A stretch of 64,000 nucleotides of DNA. Source: Sambucus nigra (lineage: Eukaryota > Streptophyta > Magnoliopsida > Dipsacales > Adoxaceae). The position numbers were made by a program, and so were the translations under genes. Of this stretch, positions 36,147 through 46,078 are shown one piece after another (the stretch's first letter is position 1; the number at the start of each line of letters is the position of its first letter). Below the pieces are notes generated by a model that was given only the letters and a program-made list of their open reading frames with translations, had not been told where the DNA came from and made no database searches. The DNA lies in assembly GCA_949130495.1 (NCBI GenBank), contig OX422211.1:338959504-339023503 (forward strand), written 5' to 3'.

Positions 36147-37511
36147 TAAGAAGGTCCGACAGTATTTATGTAGGGATAATCACAAAAAAAAAAAAATTCA
36201 TTTTTTGATTTTAAAATTTTAAAGAATAAAACCTAAAAAAAAAATCCAATAAAACTTGTTCACCAAATTAAACCATTTGTTGTGAAAAAATTATTTTTCC
36301 AATTTTATATTTTTAACCTCAAGCATACGGGTAGGATATTATGGATAAAATAAATAAACTAGCAGCACAATACGTCGATATATGAGGAAAACCCATAATG
36401 GGAAAAATCTTGGACGACAAAGCCAAACAGTTCACTATGAAAAGGGTTTACAAAGACTATACCATAGACTTACTCTATGAATTGTCTCCCCCGCATGCCT
36501 TGACACTTTTCAATCATCAACCTCTCTTCCACAGTGTAACGTAGGTTTCCATCCATGCAAGCTGCCACAACATGTGAATTTTCACGCACCTCGGTATCAA
36601 CCCATTTAAAACAATAACCATTACAGAATTGGAACACGAAATACCATTTCTTCACTGCAACACAACAAACCAAAAGTACGGAGTCCACTACAAGAATTTT
36701 CTTTTCTCAAGATGAAGAGAAAATAAACTTTGGTGCCCAACACAAAGAAATCAAAGCAAATGAATGTGGAAACTTGGATCTTAAACACAATGGGTGAAAC
36801 TAGGATTTTGAAACTTTTAAACATATAGGAATTTTATTTTTGCTAAAAGTTCTTGAAAAATTTGAGTCTGACAAGCCTATTTATAAGAAAACATGATTTT
36901 CAAGGCGGCGAACTCGTTCGAACGAAAGGCTTACTTAGTTATAATGAATCACAAGTTCATTCGAATGAACAAGCTTTTTTATTCCAACGAACTTCCAACG
37001 AGCTTCCAACGGTGCCTTTCTATTTGACAGAGAGTTCCCGTTTGATGTTTGTTAGATGTACATTGTAATAAGGTTCTAAAGCTCATTCCAACGATATCTT
37101 AACCTCGTTCGAACGAAGTCTATATATCGTTACAACGAGATCTCAAACTTGTTCTAACGAAGTTTCAATTTCGTTCTAACGAACTTACAACCCAAAAAAT
37201 CATGTTCTTCAAAAATAATTTTAAAAAACAGTTCCAAATAATTTTGTATTAAAACAAATACCCAAAATAAACACCCAAGGATCATATTCAATGCATCCAT
37301 ACCCGCGAGATCCTCGATAAACGTGAAGACAAACTTGGCACAAAATGCGATACGATGTGTATCCAACTTTGAAGCTTGGCCGCAACATCTTCATCAAACA
37401 TATCATAGGCTTACGAAATCGACAATACAAAGGCTAACCTATAAATCAAATGTTTCATCTGAAACTGAGACAATTACAAATAATTGACTCGATTAAAAAT
37501 TTGTTCTGACA
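36147..37511 (-). repeat. Element B 5' LTR (1365 bp)
   Basis: In sense it begins TGTCAGAACA and runs to CCTTCTTA. It matches the split LTR at 14958-15121 plus 31074-32296. Decayed CGTTCGAACGA palindromes occupy 36905-37192, one intact at about 36916. Confidence 0.85.
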
Positions 37512-37683
37512 CCATTTGAGAAAATTAATCCCAATCTCAAGCCACACTTCATGTGTTATTTGAATAGGGGCCCAAATCAAGGTTTGATAAAATATTGAAG
37601 TTTAAATTTGACATTTTATCTATCCATTAAATTACCTAAAAATATATATTTGAGAGTTTACAATACCTAGTAGGGATGCTTAA

Positions 37684-37932
37684 AGCATACACTTGAAAAT
37701 GTATAGATATGATTATTTCCTTATTACATGTCAAATTTAGTTTGTTAATCATAACATATCATGATTATGCTCTATGTCTAGATCTAGAGCATCTTATACC
37801 TTACACGTGATCTTGTTGTGTCGTGCCATTTCACGCTTCACTGTTGCATGTCCTTAAGAGGTCTTAACTTTTCAATTTAGAGATACGAGGTAATTGATCT
37901 TAACCACATAGGTACCCATATACGTGCACATA

Positions 37933-37936
<4 letters not shown>
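37684..37936. other. AT-rich DNA without visible features
   Basis: No coding frame or repeat was supported between the MITE end and the AT microsatellite. Confidence 0.5.

Positions 37937-37988
<52 letters not shown>
37937..37988. repeat. (AT)26 microsatellite
   Basis: 52 bases of perfect AT dinucleotide repeat, directly left of the candidate Helitron start. Such runs are favoured Helitron insertion sites. Confidence 0.97.
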
Positions 37989-37990
<2 letters not shown>

Positions 37991-37992
37991 TG

Positions 37993-39141
37993 TCTCTATA
38001 TTTAGCTTGCCATGTGGCAATAATAACTACTAAACTCTATCTCTCTCCATTAATTACATTAAACTCCATTAGTTACGTTACTATTCTAATTTTATTCCTC
38101 TCAAACATTTAATCTTAACAATTTTCTTCACAACCTCTCTAAAAGACATAAAAGACTACCTCCTTTTGCATATTTGATAGTATATTATGTAAGTGAGGAT
38201 TTGGAAATAAATCAAATTTTAGTTTAAAAAAATATGGGTTGTTCATTGGGCATGTAATACAAATAATTTGATTTTAAATACATATACGAGCGTTTCTTTT
38301 TTCCAACAACTTTTTTTAGGTTTATGTGTTTAGTATGTACTTAAATTTTCAATCACCATTTCTCATGTTTGATTTAGATTTAAAGATGCTAAAACTTTTA
38401 AAGATGCCAAATGTTTGGACTTGAAAAAGTTACCAAAAGTTTTCGTATGATATTTAGTAATTTTATAATTCTTTTTCACCAAACTATTTTTCCCTACGTT
38501 TTTTCTTTGAAAATGTTATAATTTAATGTTTTATGATAGATAATTATATAATTTAAATGCATATATGAGTGTTTCTTTTTGCGAACAATTTTTTTGAGGT
38601 TTATGTGTTTAGTATGTATTTAAATTTTCAATCATCATTTCTCATTTTTAATTTAGATTTAAAGATGCTAAAACTTTTAAAGATGTCGAATGTTTGGACT
38701 TGAAAAAATTGCCAAAAGTTTCCGTATTATATTTAGTAATTTTATAATTTTTTTTCACCAAACTATTTTTCCCTACATTTTTTCTTTCAAAATGTTGTAA
38801 TTTAATGTTTTATAATAGATAGTTATATAAACAAGTATGGCACACGGGAGCTCTCCTGCTCATGTTAATATATTAATTTCGTTAATGATTTCATATTTTG
38901 ATTATTAAATTTTAGTACATTTTTGTACTACTTTTTTAATTACTTCAGATTCACATATGTTACTGATGATTTGAGAAGAAAGGTATGATCATAAGGAATC
39001 TCGGAAGAAGATAAATTTGTTTGTTTTATTTCTATTTTTGGTGAAGAATATTATGGTAAAGGTAGTTATAAATTGTTATACACTTTTACTTTTATTTTTC
39101 ATTTTATAATAGCCCGCGAATCGCACGGGGATAAAGTATAG
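37993..39141 (+). mobile_element. Candidate non-autonomous Helitron
   Basis: The left end TCTCTATATTTAGC resembles the Helitron 5' consensus (TCTMTAYTA) and is followed by the palindrome TTGCCATGTGGCAA (38007-38020), often seen near plant Helitron starts. The right side has a GC-rich hairpin GCCCGCGAATCGCACGGG (39112-39129), 9-12 bp before TATAGT, which is close to the CTAGT terminus but not exact. There is no Rep/helicase gene. The left neighbour is G rather than the expected A. The call is tentative. Confidence 0.4.
38274..38833. repeat. Tandem duplication, 279-bp unit, two copies
   Basis: 38274-38552 and 38553-38833 align over their full length (shared TTAAAGATGCTAAAACTTTTAAAGATG core) with scattered substitutions. 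There is no coding content. Their divergence shows the duplication is not recent. Confidence 0.9.
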
Positions 39142-39330
39142 TTTTTAAGTTAATTTTTTATACCTTAAAATGTGGCTTGAGAAGTTACTATGGGGCTCAT
39201 ATTGTTTTGTGTTCCTTTCTTTGTAGAAAATGAACTTTCTCCATCTGGTGTGCACCCCACTTTTTAAACCTCTTTTTCCACGTGTCTTAGGCAGTTTAAA
39301 AAAGCATGTGCACGACTTCATTTGGGCCCC
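39142..39330. other. Non-coding DNA left of the intact MITE
   Basis: No supported feature. Confidence 0.5.
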
Positions 39331-39333
39331 TTA

Positions 39334-39671
39334 GAGCATGTACAATGGTGGGACTAAACAACAATAGAATTTGCAAGTTTACAAAAGAGGATGTGTGCAC
39401 TAGTGGGTGTAACTCAATAAATTATTTTCGTGGATTTGTAGTGGTTCTGTAAAGATACAAACTGGGTACAGAATTTTCAAGGGTTCCTACGAACTTCATT
39501 TATTCGTAGCAAATATGATTTATATTTCCTACGAACTACATTAGTTCGTAGGAATTGAGTTAACAAATTGAAGGCTATCCTCCACTGTAAACCATAACTC
39601 CAAACGAATGGTATCTTGACTTTATTAGTCCGTAAACTACCTTTCATGAGCATCCACCAATGTGGATGCTC
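39334..39671. mobile_element. Tourist-like MITE (338 bp)
   Basis: The left terminus GAGCATGTACAATGGTGG pairs with the right terminus, in reverse complement GAGCATCCACATTGGTGG. TTA flanks both sides (39331-39333 and 39672-39674), the duplication typical of PIF/Harbinger MITEs. The interior has a second inverted repeat, CCTACGAACTACATTAGTTCGTAGG (39528-39552, described by its arms CCTACGAACT and AGTTCGTAGG). It has no coding capacity. Confidence 0.8.
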
Positions 39672-39674
39672 TTA

Positions 39675-40611
39675 CGCAAGGTTGATTAGTTATTTAAGAA
39701 ATATATACCCCTTAGATTTGCCTTTATAAACAGGTTTCTCATTTTTATTAATTCTTGTTTATGAATTTGAGAGATTTTTGAATGTTTTACCTCTCGCTCT
39801 CTCTATTTTGTTTACGTAGTTCCAATTCACATTCATAAATGCTATATCTTTATCAGATTTGAGTTAAGTTTTACACACAATATTAGATCCAAGCATTTCT
39901 CTACTTAAATTAGGATATCATTGGGAAGATATTTGGAAAAGTTATATGAGTATTTGTTTGAAGATTGGGATCCTCACTTAAACTAGTGGTGGAAGATTTT
40001 TAAAGGGAAAAGACATTGGTTAAATCCATGACCTTTGGTTTGCTACAATGAAGGACCGTAGATTCAGTGAATACCCTTTGCTGGCCACATCGAGACTTCA
40101 AGAAGAATTTTCAAGAACCCTGCCAATACTCGTGACATGCTTCGCATCAAGATCAAAATAACAAAGCACATCTTCGTTGCAGCGAACTTATAGCAAAGTG
40201 TTTGTCTCACTAATATTTTAGGTTGCCACTTATTGGGGATATTTTAGATTTTGTGCAAAAAGTCATTTTTTGTGTGTTGATGGTTGATGATTGGACTTCA
40301 TAGATCTCAACCACTTTCTCACGCATGCTTTATGTAAGAGATGTGACTCTTTAGCCTATATTCATTTTGGGTAACCCCAATAACTTATTTTTTCCTATTT
40401 AAATCATTACCGCTCCTCATTTAAAAATAAATGCTCGCTTAATTTTCAAGCCATAATTTTGAGGAAAGAGTATCTGTGTCGAGATTATTCGTTTCTAAAG
40501 ACCTAGATTTTTTTTTTTAGAAAAAGAGAGAACCTAAAATCTAATATTATTAATATTTTCTCTTTTTTCTCTTCATTGCATTTAAACACCTATCTTATTA
40601 AGGTTTATTAA
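39675..40611. other. Non-coding DNA left of element D
   Basis: No gene supported. Short frames lack codon structure. This is the left flank of element D, ending TTTATTAA. Confidence 0.45.
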
Positions 40612-41340
40612 TGTGACCATCCCGACCCCTTTTTGCTCCGACACATGCACGAAGGCATCATACGACCTTCCCTTTCGAGATATAAGGGGAACTATAAAAG
40701 AAACTATTGACGGTGTGTGTGAAATGTGTAGATATCAGAATTGTCAACTTATTTTACTCAGAATAGGAAATAGAAACAACCATCTTTGTAGAGATAACAT
40801 AAAATACTACTAGTGCGTGCAAAACCAATCAAGATGTAGGCTTGAAGACTATGTCATGGAATGGAAAGGTGTATAAAACCCATTCTACCCTTTAGTGCAT
40901 ATATGTGCAAGTGTGTGGATATGGATGAAAAGTGAAATCATTGTATCCACATCATGGAGAAGGTTGGAACAAGTCATTCTAAGGAGATACGCTAACTAAA
41001 AGTGTATGAAAATAATTAAAGTGGGATCAATATCCCCATATCGTAACATCACTATAGAAAAGTGAGTATGCATGTTATGGGATCACTAAGAAGTGATAAA
41101 TGTAAACAAATCTAGCTATGTGGGGATATATACTAAATATATGGTGAAATACTAATATATGAACATGAATAAAGGAGGACTCGAATTCCAAAATAACTTC
41201 GGGACATCTACATAACCAAAAATGGGATCAAAGTTCACGTAGTTCACAAGGAAATAAGGTGGGGTCTAACCCATAGTCTGAATCAAGAGTATATCTTAGC
41301 AATAAGGTGGGTTCTAACCCATAACAGGCATAAATTATTT
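40612..41340 (-). repeat. Element D 3' LTR, homologous part
   Basis: 40612-41335 aligns with 63212-63930 in the same orientation (shared ACATGCACGAAGGCATC, ATAAGGGGAACTATAAAAG and TGCAAGTGTGTGGATAT words). The left end TGTGACCATC gives the CA terminus in sense. The upstream limit of the LTR is unknown because the other copy leaves the window; the array to the right may be LTR or 3' UTR. Confidence 0.75.
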
Positions 41341-41639
41341 CTTATCAATAAATTGTGAAGCCTGATTTCAATTCGCGATGACCAATACCTTTGGAAATAG
41401 TATTATGATATCTATGGGAGTGTGTTGAGAGAATTTTGAGTTTTAGAGTTAACAAAAGTCAAATGGGTCCTGAAGAGTATGGAATCATTTTTCGGTTAGG
41501 GTTTAAAGGAGGATCGAGGGTCCAGGACTTAGAGGGACTTTATTTGGACTCTATGGAAGGGTGTGAGGTATTATAATGGTGTGTCTATAGAGATTCTCCT
41601 TAATATAACTTGGGATAATCTAAGTCCATAAAAATATAG

Positions 41640-42575
41640 ACAGTTTGATGAAAGTTTGTGAGTGTTGAGACCCTACGGGTCAGAACTCTAGCGGGGATTG
41701 GTAGTTGGAGGCCTGATTATGAGGACCTAGGTTTTTTATGCAAGAGTTGTAGCATGAATATAAGGTATGAAGGTACAGGAGGAATGAAGACTAGTTTTGA
41801 GGGCTTGGAAGGTTTGCGATGATTATGATCTAATTTTAAGGTCCTAGCTCTGATTTTGAGGACCTAAAGATTGTATGCGACCAATATGAGAATCACGACC
41901 TAATTTTTAGGGCGTGAATCTGATTTTGAGGACATAAAGAATGTATTTAATAAATACAGGGATCATGACTTAATTCGGAGGGCCTATGTTTGATTCATAG
42001 GAGATAAAGAGTGTGCGTGACCAATACGATGATTGCAACCTAATTTTGAGAGCCTAAGTCTGACTTTTAGGGATTAAAGGGTTTGTGCAACCAATACGGG
42101 GATCATGATAATTTTATGAGAGCCTAAGTCTGTTTTAAGGGACCTGAAGAGTGTGTACGACCAATACGAAGATCCCGACCTAATTCTAAGGGCTTAGGTG
42201 TGCTTCAAAGGATCTAAGGAGCGTGTACAACCAATATGGGAATCACAACCTAATTTTGTGGGCCTAAGCCTGATTTTGAGGACCTAAAGAGTGTGTGAGA
42301 CCAATAAGAGAATCGTAGCCTAATAGTTAGGGCTTAGGTCTGATTCTGTGGACATAAGAGTGTGTGAGAATAATACGCGAATCATGGGTTAATTCTAAAG
42401 TCCTAGGTTTGATCAAGCACCTAAAGAGTGTGAGCGACCAATACGGGGATCGCGACTTAAAAGGGCCTAGGTATGATTCTAGGGAACGAAAGAGTGTATA
42501 CGACCAATATGAGGATCGATGCCTAATTTTGAGGGCCAAGGTATGATTTTGAGGACCTAAAAAATGTTTGATGAC
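41640..42575. repeat. 70-bp tandem array, about 12-13 units
   Basis: The word CCAATAcg recurs at 41881, 42021, 42091, 42161, 42231 and 42301 with mutated copies at 41951 and 42371, giving a 70-bp period; the last two units (42438 and 42504) are 66-67 bp. Each unit reads roughly GAGGACCTAAAGAGTGTG, CGACCAATACGGGGATC, CCTAATTTTGAGGGCC. Earlier units near 41741 and 41811 are more diverged. It lies on the 3' side of element D, where Tat elements are known to accumulate tandem repeats. Frames within it are spurious. Confidence 0.93.
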
Positions 42576-42924
42576 TTTGAATATGTTGTGTGATGACGTG
42601 AGTAATTTTTTAAAAAGTTTTGGATTTTTTTAGATAGATTTGTAATTTTTGATGACTTTTAATGTTTATATAATTTTAAATTTTAACGTTTCTCATGAAG
42701 AGTGCATTTCTTGCATATTTTGAACTTTTATGATTTTTGGGATTTTTTTTGGGACTTTTGGAATTTATTCTAGGATTTTGTGTAACAAAGACTAGGGGTG
42801 CCTCCCGGCATGGGGAAGCTTATGCCTACTAGCAGGAGGTGCATATTATAAAGTTTTTGGCATTCCAAAGGGGTAGCTACCGACAGAAAGACAAGGGGGT
42901 GCTGACTGACAAGATCCTTACCCC

Positions 42925-42933
42925 TATATAAAG
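42925..42933 (+). promoter_or_regulatory. TATA-like box ahead of the antisense PMD frame
   Basis: TATATAAAG sits in a GC-richer block (42790-42970) about 400 bp upstream of the PMD-like frame, on its strand. A CTATAAAAAA box (45574) occupies a similar position ahead of the second antisense frame, also after a block with GGGAGGTGCC-type words. Promoter activity is inferred only. Confidence 0.4.
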
Positions 42934-43329
42934 AGGTGTGAGGCAAATTTATTCCTCACCTCAAACTCGAATTCTCTATTTAAAAAAAAAGGTTATTGTA
43001 CCTGCTTTTTTATGAGTCATTCGATGAAATGGATAATGTTGTGCATATCGGTGACTGGGGAAACATTAATGGGTTCATAATAAGGGGATGCCCGTGGGAT
43101 CATAAACTGTATATCATGATGCTAATCCGGTGATGGATGAGAGGGTTCTTATACGAAATCCTTAGATGCATCATTCAACTACTATGAAGAGCCCTACTGG
43201 TTTGGTTACGTGAGTGATATTATTGTTTATTTTATTTTATAATTATTTTGTATTGAAATTTATCTATTATTTTCTTCTTTTTCGATTTTTAGACTTATTT
43301 GGTATGCTCACTTTGTAGGTGGGGGTGTC

Positions 43330-44790
43330 TTCGACATCTATCCACCATCAGTTATCGACCGGTGTAAAGGCCATCTTGGAGCATCTAGCCGATGAGGTGC
43401 GGGCTTCAAAGATTTAGCAGGGATACTAGACGACATGTCGTGATCTTCGACGGTGTTGTGTGCCCTTGGAGAGAGATGGTGGGACACCACCCACACCTTC
43501 CACTTTGTAGTAGGTGAGATGACCGTGACACTGATGGATGTGCATCAAATGCTTGGGATGCCGTGCAAGGGGACACAGATAGTGGTGGGTCGGTCCTTTC
43601 ACTTAAGAATGCAATGATCATGATGATGTTGGGGCCGGTAAAGTGGGTAGGTTCAGGGAGTCGATGACGATGGATCTTTTGAAGGATACTTGGATGATCT
43701 AGTTGGGGAATATGGAGGATGGGCAACAGGTATGGCAGGCGGATCACCTTTTATCTTATTTTTATTGGGGAGAATGCTGTTGGTGAAAAGATGTGATGAC
43801 GTCGATCTCTAGTTTTTTACTTTCCTAAGGGGTTTCACACTGATCACTCTTATGACTTGAGGAGACTAACACTGGCATCATTGTATGCTTATATAGATGA
43901 TTTCAACCACTGATCTCGGCTAATTTTCAAAGGGGAATCGTAGTTTTATTCTTGTATTCCTTTCTTGGGATTGTTTTTTCTAAATATTTTTATTTTTGTT
44001 GTTTTTCAGGTATGGCTTTACGAGGTGATTGGGTACAATAACCAATTAATTATTTTGAAGCAAGAGAAGGCCGATGCATGGCCTAGGATTAGGAGGTGGA
44101 GGAATAAGAATCAGGTTTTTAAGAACTTACCGGCTTTCAAGGACGCGTGGGTTGTTCTGAACACTCTGACGAGCAACCGGGTTAGTTTTTATTATTTATT
44201 ATTATTATTATTATTTTTTGGATTTTCCTTTTTGTTCTTATTTACTTTTGGATTGCATGTTGAGGAATTAATTAATTTGGATAGGTAACCTTGTATATTT
44301 AGATCCGGTCGGCGGGTTCCATTGAGGTAACCTACTTTCATGCTCAGATGCAGCGACTGCTATCACACGAGTTTGGATACAGTTGGTACCTAGGGGAGCA
44401 CGTGGTGTGGCAGGTCATGGAAGGTGATATGTAAGTTCCTCTGATGAATCCCCTTTTTTTCATTCGGGGACTGAAGAACATGCCGGATGAGGCGAGGATA
44501 GAGGATAATTACTCCACCTATACAGATACGATAGAGACGCACGACTACTTGCACTTTGTGATGAGTTGGTTCATACCCACATCTATCTGTGATGTAGATG
44601 GAGCTTAACTCCATCATCGAGGATAAAGGGGCAATGGTGCACCAGGGTCGTTGACCAAGCTTAAGCAGTTCCTATTCTTTTGGAGTATGGGCTGCCTTCC
44701 TATAATGTGTGGCTTGATGGGGGAGATGCTATAGAGATACCTCACAACCCTCATGCATTGCTAGAGTTCTTTCCCCCATGATAGAGAAGG
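43330..44790 (+). pseudogene. Plant mobile domain (PMD/MAIN-like) gene, antisense in element D
   Basis: Exon-like blocks on the plus strand encode a PMD. The first (about 43340-43620) has ALGERWWDTTHTFHFVVGEM followed by TVTLMDVHQMLGMPCKG, the hallmark PMD start. After a region encoding ASLYAYIDDFNH (near 43880) and a TTTTTCAG acceptor at 44009 comes VWLYEVIGY and WPRIRRWRN (44010-44183), then a probable intron (44180-44303) and a block ending near 44608. An in-frame TGA at about 43441 and other breaks mean it is decayed. PMD proteins MAIN and MAIL1 act in silencing and genome stability; PMDs also occur inside transposons. It lies opposite to D pol, where Tat elements can carry antisense genes. 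Confidence 0.65.
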
Positions 44791-45770
44791 ATTAATGATT
44801 ACGGGCAAGGGTTTTATCCGTCTTTGATTTTTGTCTTTCCTTAGAATTTGCTGATTTTAATTGTTCTTATATTTTCACTCTTTGCAGACCATATCATTGC
44901 AAACTTCTTAGGTATGAGATATCCGGGACTAGACAATCTTTGTAATTGTGCATATTTGGGCGATGGATCATTCATGTGTTGCTCCTCTAGCGACTGATGA
45001 TTATTTCCCTTCCTCAAGCTCCATGAGTGGTGCCTCTACCACCATCCACCATGGGAATCGCCCTAGCCACATTAATTGGCTCTTTCAATTTAGGAAGAAA
45101 TTTCAGATTGTGCCCAAAGAATTTTATTTATTTTTATTATTTTCTTTTATTTTCCTTCTATGTACTTAAAAAATATATATAAAATGATGCATTTTCTTTT
45201 AACTATCTAAATTTAATGGCTTATTCTACGTGCACTCTTAATTTTTCATCAATGGTTTTATTTGAGAAAAAGTATGAGTTGTGTTTTTGAATATGCTTTT
45301 AAATGATTAAGTAAAGAAATTCCCTAGAGAGTTTGTTATAAAAATCTAGTCAATGAATGGGCTTATTTAGAAATAAGAGGGACAAAAAAAAAAAAAAGGA
45401 TCTTCCCAAACTGGGAGGTGCCGACTAATACAACCCTTGGCCTACCTATCGGCATGTCAACATGGGTACTTAGATTTTTAGTCTTTGGTACCCTCTTATT
45501 GCATCTTTGGTCCTTTGATTTCCACGTAAATGCTGATAATTTAACCACTTCAACATTTTGTGGGGGACTTTGACTATAAAAAAGTAAGGATGGATTTTTG
45601 AAGCACTAATCTTCACCTTCTCTTCTCTTTATGTATTCATCTTTCTTATGATGTTTATTCTCATGTCCGACGTATAACTTGTATATCTCGATGGTTTTGA
45701 ACCCATGACTCTGTACAATGTTAATTACGTTGTATTTAACCTATACCTGTTCACTTTGTGACATAGCCAT

Positions 45771-46060
45771 TTGATTAACTGGAATCTATTAGAGGCCACC
45801 CTTCAGTTCTGGTGCCCCGAGGATCACATGTTCCATTTTGGGTTGGACGAGGTGTGTCCAACCTATGAGGAATGTTTTTCTATGTTGGTCATTAACCCTC
45901 AAGTTTTTTCCACCATGCTTGAATTTTATTATTCTCCAAGTGAAGTGTTGGGCGAGATATTGCACATTTCCCTGCGGTGCTTGAATCCATACGCCACCAT
46001 GACTTTAGAGATGTAGAATTTGCTGGATCTGTGGCCTTAGTCTTAACTAGATGAAATCCT
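45771..46060 (+). pseudogene. DUF7745-like antisense frame, first part
   Basis: An 81-codon frame reads INWNLLEATLQFWCPEDHMF followed by FGLDEVCPTYEECFSML. This 'FWdPe..F.Fg..E.cPTyeEf' pattern is typical of plant retroelement-associated DUF7745 proteins. The frame stops at 46016 and is cut near 46079 by LTR F, then resumes on the far side. It has the same strand as the PMD frame and is therefore antisense to D pol. The biochemical role of the family is not established. Confidence 0.5.
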
Positions 46061-46078
46061 TCTAGTGACGTGTGGCAT

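Larger units (their letters stand above)
14958..37511 (-). mobile_element. Element B: pol-less copia retrotransposon
   Basis: B runs leftwards: 5' LTR 37511-36147, primer-binding site, gag region 36119-34260, long non-coding stretch, PPT-like AAAGTGGGAGATT (just right of 32296) and 3' LTR 32296-31074 continuing at 15121-14958. The two LTRs are about 1365 and 1387 bp. Candidate target duplications CCGCT (14953-14957) and CCATT (37512-37516) differ by two transitions. Integrase, RT and RNase H are absent. It is older than element A, which sits inside its 3' LTR. Confidence 0.85.
14463..37680. mobile_element. MITE split by the retrotransposon nest
   Basis: The left end GAGCATCCTTAGTGGG (14463) is preceded by TAA (14460-14462); the right end in reverse complement reads AGCATCCCTACTAGG (to 37680) and is followed by TAA (37681-37683). 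A 3-bp TAA/TTA duplication and a GAGCATCC terminus resemble PIF/Harbinger (Tourist-like) MITEs and the intact copy at 39334-39671. Removing element B leaves about 0.66 kb. The junction of its two halves would form a long hairpin (14941-14962 against 37533-37554). The last terminal base on the right is missing. Confidence 0.5.

Noticed and set aside
39675..40611. Possible host gene left of element D
   Set aside because: No frame longer than about 60 codons and no splice-consistent protein motif could be supported.
42327..42546. Overlapping 60-70 codon frames on both strands
   Set aside because: They fall in the 70-bp tandem array. 70 is not a multiple of three, so unit boundaries shift frame and the frames are accidental.
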